A stretch of DNA of 64,000 bases, taken from contig CAZWBQ010000002.1 in the NCBI GenBank assembly GCA_964632545.1, positions 62,001-126,000 on the forward strand, written 5' to 3'. Below, one piece after another: positions 25,503-32,627 of this stretch (position 1 is the first letter of the stretch; every line of letters starts with the position of its first letter). This stretch comes from UBA7398 sp964632545 (GTDB lineage: Bacteria > Actinomycetota > Actinomycetes > Nanopelagicales > Nanopelagicaceae). The notes beneath the pieces were generated by a model. The model was not told the DNA's origin and searched no databases. It saw nothing but the letters and a program-made list of their open reading frames with translations. The position numbers and the translations under genes were made by a program.

Positions 25503-25976
25503 ATGGCAAGCGTTGCAGAGTTAACTCGCTACATTGCGCCGATAGTTGAAGGCGCTGGGTTTGTATTAGAAGAAATCACGATTACACCTGCCGGCAAGCG
25601 ACGGTTGCTTACTGTCTTCGTTGATGGCGAGGATAGAAATCTTTCACTTGATGAAGTTACATCGGTTTCTAAACAAATTTCAGAGGTAGTAGATGTTTTG
25701 CCAGAATTGGGGGATAAACCTTTTACCCTAGAAGTTACTTCGCCTGGTGTAGATCGGCCCTTGACTCTTGATCGCCATTGGCGCAAAAATGTTGGCAGGT
25801 TGGTAAAAATAGTAACTAATGATGGCCAAAGTATAAATGGGCGAATCAAATCTTTTAACGGTAATCAAGTTGAAATTTCGTTACCTAAATCAGAAGTAAT
25901 TCTGCAGCGCGAAACCATAAAGCGCGCAATCATTGAAATTGAATTTAACCGCAAAGAGAATGAAGGTGCTAAATAA
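25503..25976 (+). CDS. rimP: Ribosome maturation factor RimP
   Basis: A 157-residue factor needed for assembly of the 30S subunit. The N-terminal half has the PGVDRPL motif (about 81-87), the family hallmark, and the C-terminal half an SH3-like barrel. It is the first gene of the rimP-nusA-infB-rbfA-truB-ribF run. Its stop overlaps the nusA start by one base. The 47-base gap before it holds a short CTAAC/GTTAG inverted pair and AT-rich sequence suited to a promoter. Confidence 0.92.
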   Translation: MASVAELTRYIAPIVEGAGFVLEEITITPAGKRRLLTVFVDGEDRNLSLDEVTSVSKQISEVVDVLPELGDKPFTLEVTSPGVDRPLTLDRHWRKNVGRLVKIVTNDGQSINGRIKSFNGNQVEISLPKSEVILQRETIKRAIIEIEFNRKENEGAK

Positions 25977-26992
25977 TGCATGTAGATATGAAAGCACTTA
26001 TTTCACTTACAACTGAGCGGGATATTCCGCTAGATAGATTAATAACTGCAATTGAAATAGCCGTCAAAGCGGCTTATGTAAGCACTGATGAGGCTAAACC
26101 TTACGCGCATGCAAAACTTGACAGAGAGACCGGTGAAATTCGAATCCTAGTTCCAATTTTTGGTGACGATGGTGAAAAAATAGATGAGATTGTCGATGAA
26201 CCAACTGGTTTTAGTCGAGTAGCAACTTCAACTGCGCGCCAGATAATTAAAGAGAAGATGCGCGAATCAAAAGATGCGGAAATTGTTGGAGAATTTACCG
26301 CATCAGTTGGCGATATTGTTTCTGGGGTAATTCAACAAGGTCGCGATCATCGGATGGTTTATATTGATCTTGGTAGAGTTGAAGGAAAAATTCCACCACA
26401 TGAACAAGTACCGGGTGAAATTTACACACATGGCGAACGAATCAAATGTTTTGTTGTTGAAGTAAAGCAAGGAACGCGTGGTCCAGAAGTGGCACTTTCG
26501 CGAAGCCACCCCGCGCTTGTAAAACAATTATTTGCGCTAGAAGTTCCAGAAATAAGAGACCGTGTTGTTGAAGTAATGGGAATAGCGCGCGAAGCTGGCC
26601 ATCGCACCAAGATTGCAGTTCGAACTCACCGCGCTGGTGTAAGCCCAAAAGGGTCGCTAATTGGCCCGATGGGTGCGCGAGCTCGCGCCGTAATGGATGA
26701 GTTACATGGCGAGAAAATAGATATTGTCGATTGGTCGGAAGACCCGGCAACTTATGTCGGAAATGCTTTAGCGCCGGCACGAATTAGCAGCGTTGAAGTG
26801 GTTAATTTAGATTCTCGATCTGCAAAAGTTGTGGTGCCGGACTATCAATTATCACTTGCGATTGGTAAGGATGGTCAGAACGCTCGGTTGGCAGCGCGGC
26901 TTACTGGATGGCGGATTGATATTCACTCTGACGCGGAAAGTGCCACAAATCAGGCGCAAAGTGCTGAAAATTTTGAACCGGATCTGGGGTAA
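25976..26992 (+). CDS. nusA: Transcription termination/antitermination factor NusA
   Basis: A 338-residue RNA polymerase-binding factor controlling pausing and termination. Order: N-terminal polymerase-binding domain (about 1-120), S1 domain (GDIVSGVIQQGRDHRMVYIDLGRVEG, about 105-180), then two KH domains with GPMGARARAV and AIGKDGQNARLA loops. It lacks the C-terminal acidic repeats of proteobacterial NusA, which is normal for actinobacteria. The next full-size gene is infB, 155 bases downstream; the ylxR gene that usually sits between is missing. Confidence 0.95.
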   Translation: MHVDMKALISLTTERDIPLDRLITAIEIAVKAAYVSTDEAKPYAHAKLDRETGEIRILVPIFGDDGEKIDEIVDEPTGFSRVATSTARQIIKEKMRESKDAEIVGEFTASVGDIVSGVIQQGRDHRMVYIDLGRVEGKIPPHEQVPGEIYTHGERIKCFVVEVKQGTRGPEVALSRSHPALVKQLFALEVPEIRDRVVEVMGIAREAGHRTKIAVRTHRAGVSPKGSLIGPMGARARAVMDELHGEKIDIVDWSEDPATYVGNALAPARISSVEVVNLDSRSAKVVVPDYQLSLAIGKDGQNARLAARLTGWRIDIHSDAESATNQAQSAENFEPDLG

Positions 26993-27032
26993 GGTAACCC
27001 CATTGGAAACCGCAGGGTTTTCAGAAATCTAT

Positions 27033-27143
27033 TTAGGAGCTAAGGCAATGGCACTCTAATGAGCACCGCAACATCATGAGTAAGTCAGGAAATTCGGTTT
27101 CGCGCTCCTAAGTAAAATTAAGAACGCGAGGCCCAGACAGGAG
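27033..27143 (+). promoter_or_regulatory. infB leader with three linked mini reading frames and alternative pairing
   Basis: After nusA, an AGGAG site (27035-27039) precedes ATG 27048, which opens a 3-codon frame (MAL). Its TAA overlaps the ATG of a 6-codon frame (MSTATS, 27059-27079), whose TGA overlaps the ATG of an 11-codon frame (MSKSGNSVSRS, 27076-27111). TTAGGAGC (27033-27040) and GCTCCTAA (27104-27111) are perfect complements enclosing the three frames. The CTCCT inside the second arm can instead pair with AGGAG of the infB ribosome site (27139-27143). Translating the third frame through its stop would cover that arm and free infB. The sequences are seen; the regulatory model is inference. 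Confidence 0.45.
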
Positions 27144-27147
27144 AACT

Positions 27148-29835
27148 GTGGCAAAGGTCCGCGTTTACGAATTAGCAAAAGATTTAGGGATGGATAGCAA
27201 GGAAGTCCTTGCAAAACTCCAAGAGATGGGCGAATTCGTCCGTTCTGCATCATCAACAGTTGAAGCACCGGTTGTGCGCAAAATGCTGGAGAAATATCCA
27301 GTTGCTGCAAAGCCAGTTGAAGATAAGCCAGCCAAGAAAGCACCAGCTAAAAAAGCTGCTGCGAAAAAAACCGCTGCAAAGAAAGCGGATGCAACTCCAG
27401 AGATAACACCTGAAATTGAAGCTGCTTTACAAGAAATGATGGATAAGAAAATAGCAGCTGCACCAGTTGCTCCAACTGTTCCAACTGCACCGGTTGCACC
27501 GGTTGCACCACCAACTGCACCTCGTGGTGGAAATAATCCATTTGCAACTCCAAGACCACCAGCTGCTCGTCCACCTCGTGCTGGTAATAATCCATTTGGT
27601 TCGGCTGGCACAACAATGCCGCGACCACCACAACGTCCAACTTCACCAGGTCAACGACCACAAGGCGATCGCACCCAAGGTGGCGGTCCACGTCCTGGTA
27701 TGTCTGGTCCACGTCCTGGTTCAGTTCGTCCAGGTTTTGCAGCGCGTCCTGCAGGATCGCGACCACCACAAACTGGTGGAAGTGCAAGACCACAAACTGG
27801 TGCGCCTTATCGTCCCGGAGGTTCAACTGGCGCTGGTGCGCCAACAACTGGTGCGCCAACAACTGGTGGTCCGCAACGCGGTGGCGGTCGGCCACCACAA
27901 CGCGGTGGCACTGCTGGAGCATTTGGAAAACAGAATGGTAAGAAGCGAAAGAATATTAAGAGTAAGAAAACACGGAGAGAAGAAATCGATAATATGGCGG
28001 CGCCAACAATTGGCGGCGCAATAGTTCCACGCGGTAATGGTTCAACTCCAGTTAGATTACGGCGCGGTTCTTCGCTCGCAGATTTCGCTGAAAAAATTGG
28101 CGCAGATCCAGCTTCATTAGTTTCAGTGCTTTTCCACTTAGGTGAAATGGTTACGGCAACCCAATCTGTTACAGAAGATGTATTCGCAGTCCTCGGCGGC
28201 GAATTTGGATATGCAATTCAAATCGTTTCGCCAGAAGATGAAGATCGCGAAATTCTTGAAACTTTCGATATTGATTTAGCTAAAGAAATTGAAGATATTG
28301 ATCCAGAAGATCTCGAAATTCGCCCACCAGTAGTAACAGTGATGGGTCACGTCGATCACGGTAAAACTCGTTTGCTTGATGCAATTCGCCAAACTGAAGT
28401 TGTAAAAGGTGAAGCCGGTGGGATTACCCAGCATATTGGCGCTTATCAAATTCATCATAACCATGATGGAAATGAACGGGCGATTACATTTATTGACACT
28501 CCTGGTCACGAAGCTTTCACAGCGATGCGTGCCCGTGGTGCAAAAGTTACGGATATCGCAGTACTTGTAGTTGCTGCAGATGATGGCGTTATGCCACAAA
28601 CTATTGAAGCGCTTAACCATGCTCAGGCCGCAAATGTGCCGATCGTGGTAGCGGTAAACAAAGTTGATAAAGAAGGCGCAAATCCAGCAAAAATTCGCCA
28701 ACAATTAACGGAGTACAACTTGATCGCTGAAGAGTACGGCGGCGACACAATATTTGTTGATGTTTCGGCAAAGAATGGAACTGGAATCGACACTCTTATC
28801 GATTCAATTCTCCTAACTGCTGATGCAGCTATTGATTTGCGTGCGATTGCAGATGATGTTGCGCGCGGTGTTGCCATTGAAGCGCATTTAGATCGTGGTC
28901 GTGGTCCAGTTGCAACTGTATTGGTACAACGTGGAACGCTAAATGTTGGCGATGCAATTGTTGCTGGCGGGGCATTCGGTCGCGTCCGCGCCATGATGGA
29001 TGAGTTTGGAAAGCCTGTTGAATTTGCTGGCCCATCTCGCCCGGTTCAAGTTCTTGGTTTCACCTCCGTGCCTAGCGCTGGTGATTCATTTATGGTCGCA
29101 CCTGATGATCGAACTGCGCGTCAGATCGCAGAGAAGCGTCAAGCAGCCGAACGCCATGCAGCGCTATCAAAGGCAAGAAAGAAAGTTTCTTTGGAAGATT
29201 TCATGGAGCAATCCAAGGTCACTTCACTCAACCTTATTCTCAAGGGCGATGTGAGCGGTTCAGTAGAAGCGCTTGAAGATGCACTTCTATTACTAGACGT
29301 TGGCGTAGAAGTTGACTTACGCGTTATCCATCGAGGCGTAGGCGCTATTACTAAGAGCGATATCACTTTGGCATCTGCATCATCTGCAGTTGTGATCGGA
29401 TTTAATGTTAAACCAGAACCACAGACTGCAATTTTCGCGGATGAAGAAGGGGTCGAAGTTCGCTTCTACTCCGTTATTTATAACGCAATCGAGGAGATTG
29501 AAGCCGCACTTAAGGGCCTACTCAAACCAGAGTATGAAGAGGCAATTCTTGGTAATGCTGAAGTGCGCGAAGTATTTAAGTCCAGTAAATTTGGCAACAT
29601 TGCTGGTTCGGTTGTTAGCAACGGAATCATCCGCCGTAACGCGAAAGCACGCATTTTGCGAAATAGCGTCTTGATTGTCGATAACTTAACTATTGAATCG
29701 TTGAAGCGATTTAAAGACGATGCTACTGAAGTTCGCGAGGGCTTTGAATGCGGTATTGGCGTTGGATCTTTCAAAGATATTCAATCTGGCGATGTCATTC
29801 AAGTATTCGAAATGCGTGAGAAAAAGCGAGTTTAA
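27148..29835 (+). CDS. infB: Translation initiation factor IF-2
   Basis: An 895-residue GTPase that brings initiator tRNA to the 30S subunit. The first 50 residues form the IF2 N-terminal helical domain; residues about 55-270 are low-complexity Lys/Ala then Pro/Gly/Arg/Thr-rich sequence with near-exact repeats (GAPTTGAPTTG). The G1 box GHVDHGKT is at 400-407, followed by DTPGHEAF and NKVD, then the beta-barrel and fMet-tRNA-binding domains. The start is GTG at 27148, after AGGAGAA. The leader upstream is unusual. rbfA follows after 2 bases. Confidence 0.96.
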   Translation: MAKVRVYELAKDLGMDSKEVLAKLQEMGEFVRSASSTVEAPVVRKMLEKYPVAAKPVEDKPAKKAPAKKAAAKKTAAKKADATPEITPEIEAALQEMMDKKIAAAPVAPTVPTAPVAPVAPPTAPRGGNNPFATPRPPAARPPRAGNNPFGSAGTTMPRPPQRPTSPGQRPQGDRTQGGGPRPGMSGPRPGSVRPGFAARPAGSRPPQTGGSARPQTGAPYRPGGSTGAGAPTTGAPTTGGPQRGGGRPPQRGGTAGAFGKQNGKKRKNIKSKKTRREEIDNMAAPTIGGAIVPRGNGSTPVRLRRGSSLADFAEKIGADPASLVSVLFHLGEMVTATQSVTEDVFAVLGGEFGYAIQIVSPEDEDREILETFDIDLAKEIEDIDPEDLEIRPPVVTVMGHVDHGKTRLLDAIRQTEVVKGEAGGITQHIGAYQIHHNHDGNERAITFIDTPGHEAFTAMRARGAKVTDIAVLVVAADDGVMPQTIEALNHAQAANVPIVVAVNKVDKEGANPAKIRQQLTEYNLIAEEYGGDTIFVDVSAKNGTGIDTLIDSILLTADAAIDLRAIADDVARGVAIEAHLDRGRGPVATVLVQRGTLNVGDAIVAGGAFGRVRAMMDEFGKPVEFAGPSRPVQVLGFTSVPSAGDSFMVAPDDRTARQIAEKRQAAERHAALSKARKKVSLEDFMEQSKVTSLNLILKGDVSGSVEALEDALLLLDVGVEVDLRVIHRGVGAITKSDITLASASSAVVIGFNVKPEPQTAIFADEEGVEVRFYSVIYNAIEEIEAALKGLLKPEYEEAILGNAEVREVFKSSKFGNIAGSVVSNGIIRRNAKARILRNSVLIVDNLTIESLKRFKDDATEVREGFECGIGVGSFKDIQSGDVIQVFEMREKKRV

Positions 29836-29837
29836 TT

Positions 29838-30281
29838 ATGGGAACTTCACATCGTGCAGCAAAAGTTGCCGATCGCATAAAGGTAGTGATCGCGCAAACG
29901 CTTGAATCAAAGATTAAAGATCCACGCCTGGGTTTCATAACCGTGACCGATGTTCGAATAACTGGCGATCTACAACAAGCTTCGATTTTTTATACCGTAC
30001 TTGGCGACGATGAATCTAAAATTCAAACTGCAAAAGCGCTAGAAAGTGCAAAAGGTTTATTACGTTCTGAAGTTGGCCAAGAGTTAGGGATGCGAATTAC
30101 ACCCACCTTAGCTTTTTTTGCCGATGGACTTGCAGAGTCTGCCCAAAATTTTGAAAATTTACTTTCAAAAGTTAGAGAGCAGGATAAAGAACTTGCCGCA
30201 CTTCGCGAAGGCGCTGCACCCGCTGGTGAGGCTGACCCATACAAAGTTCACAAGGCACGCGAGACCGATAACGGTGAGTGA
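29838..30281 (+). CDS. rbfA: 30S ribosome-binding factor A
   Basis: A 147-residue KH-type protein that binds the 30S subunit during late 16S rRNA maturation. DPRLGFITVTDVRITGDLQQASIFYTV (about 27-53) is the conserved core; the C-terminal 35 residues are a charged tail. It starts 2 bases after infB and overlaps truB by 8 bases, typical of this operon. Confidence 0.93.
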   Translation: MGTSHRAAKVADRIKVVIAQTLESKIKDPRLGFITVTDVRITGDLQQASIFYTVLGDDESKIQTAKALESAKGLLRSEVGQELGMRITPTLAFFADGLAESAQNFENLLSKVREQDKELAALREGAAPAGEADPYKVHKARETDNGE

Positions 30282-31149
30282 CGGTTTTCTTGTAATTGAT
30301 AAACCAAGTGGCATTACTAGCCATGATGTAGTTGCTCAAATGCGTAAAGTTTTTGAAACAAAACGAGTTGGCCATGCAGGCACGCTAGATCCTATGGCTA
30401 CTGGGGTTTTAGTTTTAGGAATTAATAACGGTACAAAATTACTGCAATACATAACTGAAGGAAAGAAGCGATATCTAGCGACTATTAAATTGGGTGCATC
30501 TACCATTACTGATGATAAAGAAGGTGAAATCACAAATATTGCAGCGGATGCAGAAATTGCCGCTATAACTGATTCTGCAGTTAGAGAATCCTTGGAAGCA
30601 ATGGTTGGCTTGATTATGCAGCGACCTAGTTCAGTATCAGCAATTAAAGTTGATGGGAAACGAGCTTACGATCGAGTACGCGATGGTGAAGTTGTAGAAC
30701 TTCCAGCACGCGAAGTGAGAATTTATAGTTTAGAGATTTTAAAAATATCGCGAAGCGGTGGCGGAATTGAAATTGATATCGATGTCGCCTGCTCAGCCGG
30801 TACTTACATCCGCGCCATAGCGCGAGACTTAGGCGATTTACTTAAAGTTGGCGGACATTTAACTTCGTTGCGCAGGAGTGAAGTTGCACCATTTTTAATT
30901 AATGAGGCTCTCGCGTTGAACTCAGTATCGCCGGCTAACTTATTAAATGTAGTTGAAGTTGCAAAACGAATCCTGCCGTCACGAGAAATTGACCTCGCAG
31001 AAAAGAATGAATTGAAATTTGGCCGCGCACTTTCTGCATCTGAATTTTCCGGAGTGGGAATCGCTATAACTAGCGATAATGAACTCTGTGCCTTAATCGA
31101 AAATAGGAATTCAGGCGCACAGCCAATCGCTGTTTTCGTGAAAGAATAA
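30274..31149 (+). CDS. truB: tRNA pseudouridine-55 synthase
   Basis: A 291-residue enzyme that makes pseudouridine 55 in the tRNA T-loop. The GTG at 30274 gives the expected VSDGFLVIDKPSGITSHDVV N-terminus; a longer frame from 30118 is only an overlap with rbfA. The catalytic aspartate is in GHAGTLDPMATGVL (about residues 34-47). CSAGTYIRAIARDLGD (about 173-188) is the second family motif. A C-terminal domain follows from about 220. ribF begins 4 bases downstream. Confidence 0.94.
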   Translation: MSDGFLVIDKPSGITSHDVVAQMRKVFETKRVGHAGTLDPMATGVLVLGINNGTKLLQYITEGKKRYLATIKLGASTITDDKEGEITNIAADAEIAAITDSAVRESLEAMVGLIMQRPSSVSAIKVDGKRAYDRVRDGEVVELPAREVRIYSLEILKISRSGGGIEIDIDVACSAGTYIRAIARDLGDLLKVGGHLTSLRRSEVAPFLINEALALNSVSPANLLNVVEVAKRILPSREIDLAEKNELKFGRALSASEFSGVGIAITSDNELCALIENRNSGAQPIAVFVKE

Positions 31150-31153
31150 CCAG

Positions 31154-32080
31154 ATGTCACGCGATATTAAATGGTTTGGTGAGCCAATTACCGGCGGCAC
31201 CGTTGCCATCGGAATATTTGACGGCGTTCATATAGGGCACCAAGAAATTCTCAGTATTGCAAATGAATTTGGTGATTCACTCACAGTTCTGACTTTTGAC
31301 CCACATCCAACTTCTGTTTTTGCGCCGGACCGAACCCCAACAAAATTATTAAATTTAGAGGATCGCGTACATCAACTTATGTTGCATGGCGCGGAAGCGG
31401 TAGCTGTTATGGAATTTACTGCAGAATTTGCGGCACTTTCACCGGATCAATTTATTAAAGAAATTTTAGTTGATATGTTGAATGCAAAACACGTTGTAAT
31501 AGGCACGAACTTTACTTTTGGAGCAAAGGCGGCTGGTGATGTTAATTATTTGAATGCAGTGTCTGAGAAATATGGTTTTACTGTAACTGATGTAGAACTG
31601 GTTGAGCACGAACATGGCATTGTTTCATCTACTCGCATTAGAAAACATCTATTAAATGGTGGTGTTGAAATTGCGCGCGAATTATTAACCAGACCACATC
31701 AACTTACTGGACCAGTTATTCACGGTGAAGCGCGTGGTCGTGAAATTGGTTATCCAACAGCTAATATTGAAGTTTCGCCAAACTCAACAATTCCTAGTGA
31801 CGGGGTTTACGCAGGTTGGTTGACTGTAGGATTAAATCGTTGGCCAGCGGCAATCTCAATTGGAACTAATCCAACTTTTGCTGGCGTTCGCGGTCGCCAA
31901 GTAGAGGCATATGCGTTAGATCGCGATGATTTAGATTTATATGACCAAGAAGCAATTATCGAATTCGGCTGGCGTCTAAGAGATACTTTGAAATTTGCTG
32001 GGTTAGAAGAGCTATTAATTCAGATGAAAAAAGATTGCGATAAGGCTCGAGATCTCACAAGTTTAAGAGGGTTGGAATAG
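31154..32080 (+). CDS. ribF: Bifunctional riboflavin kinase/FAD synthetase
   Basis: A 308-residue enzyme converting riboflavin to FMN and then FAD. The N-terminal nucleotidyltransferase half has GIFDGVHIGHQ (about 21-31) and STRIRKHLL (about 157-165); the C-terminal flavokinase half has GEARGREIGYPTANI (about 193-207), with the PTAN motif that binds the metal and substrate. It ends the rimP-to-ribF run; rpsO begins 130 bases later with its own control region. Confidence 0.94.
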   Translation: MSRDIKWFGEPITGGTVAIGIFDGVHIGHQEILSIANEFGDSLTVLTFDPHPTSVFAPDRTPTKLLNLEDRVHQLMLHGAEAVAVMEFTAEFAALSPDQFIKEILVDMLNAKHVVIGTNFTFGAKAAGDVNYLNAVSEKYGFTVTDVELVEHEHGIVSSTRIRKHLLNGGVEIARELLTRPHQLTGPVIHGEARGREIGYPTANIEVSPNSTIPSDGVYAGWLTVGLNRWPAAISIGTNPTFAGVRGRQVEAYALDRDDLDLYDQEAIIEFGWRLRDTLKFAGLEELLIQMKKDCDKARDLTSLRGLE

Positions 32081-32091
32081 CCCAATCTAAG

Positions 32092-32147
32092 CGGGGAATT
32101 ACCACCGATTTCACTCTCGTATGCTCACGCTGGTAACCTCTGCCCCG
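32092..32147. promoter_or_regulatory. rpsO upstream region: inverted repeats and candidate -10
   Basis: CGGGG (32092-32096) can pair with CCCCG (32143-32147), and inside it TTACCA (32099-32104) with TGGTAA (32131-32136). TAACCT at 32134-32139 also matches the -10 hexamer seen before recA, rodZ and lexA, with TTCACT 18 bases upstream. If that promoter is used, the repeat is a DNA feature of the promoter. If transcription reads through from ribF, it can fold as an RNA hairpin in front of rpsO. Either form could serve control by S15. Confidence 0.4.
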
Positions 32148-32210
32148 AGCGAGTAAGCGCGTTTTCGTGAACCAAACCGGAAACCCTCGTGGCTGATGAA
32201 GGAGAATGAA

Positions 32211-32480
32211 ATGGCGTTAAAGCCAGAAGTTAAAAAAGAAATTATCTCAAAGTATGGTTCTTCAGCATCAGACACTGGAAGCCCAGAAGCTCAAGTCGCT
32301 TTACTTTCAAAGCGCATTGAAGAAATCACCGAACATTTACAAACAAATAAGAATGACCACCACAATCGTCGTGGACTTCTATTGCTCGTAGGTCGTCGTC
32401 GTCGAATTCTTCAATACCTAGCAAAAGTTGATATCGAGCGTTATCGCGCGATCATCGAAAAACTCGGCATCCGCCGATAA
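32211..32480 (+). CDS. rpsO: 30S ribosomal protein S15
   Basis: An 89-residue primary-binding ribosomal protein with the standard GSPEAQVALLSKRI and DHHNRRGLLLLVGRRRR segments that contact 16S rRNA. The start at 32211 follows GAAGGAGA and gives the exact family length; an in-frame ATG 15 bases earlier is rejected because it overlaps that ribosome site. S15 commonly represses its own translation through a leader structure, and the upstream region does contain inverted repeats. pnp follows after 147 bases. Confidence 0.96.
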   Translation: MALKPEVKKEIISKYGSSASDTGSPEAQVALLSKRIEEITEHLQTNKNDHHNRRGLLLLVGRRRRILQYLAKVDIERYRAIIEKLGIRR

Positions 32481-32493
32481 ATAAAAACACTAA

Positions 32494-32583
32494 CCCACGG
32501 CCCAAAGTATTGGTCCTCGGTAGTGGCTTACGGATTTTGGTATTTGTTTTAGAAAATAGAGAACCCGTGGGCTTCGATCGAAG
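32494..32583 (+). promoter_or_regulatory. rpsO-pnp intergenic structure
   Basis: CCCACGG (32494-32500) pairs with CCGTGGG (32565-32571), closing a loop of about 64 bases. Directly after it comes the perfect 12-base palindrome CTTCGATCGAAG (32572-32583). In other bacteria the pnp leader holds a hairpin cut by RNase III and used for autocontrol by PNPase. The position matches, but the fold here is inferred by eye. Confidence 0.4.
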
Positions 32584-32627
32584 ATCCATTCTTGCGCCGT
32601 AGGTTGGTCAAGAAAAAGGAGAGACCC

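Noticed and set aside
27347..28024. Long His/Gln/Leu/Val-rich frames on both strands over the start of infB
   Set aside because: They come from the repetitive low-complexity arm of IF2 read in other frames; their composition is repeat-like and they have no start context.
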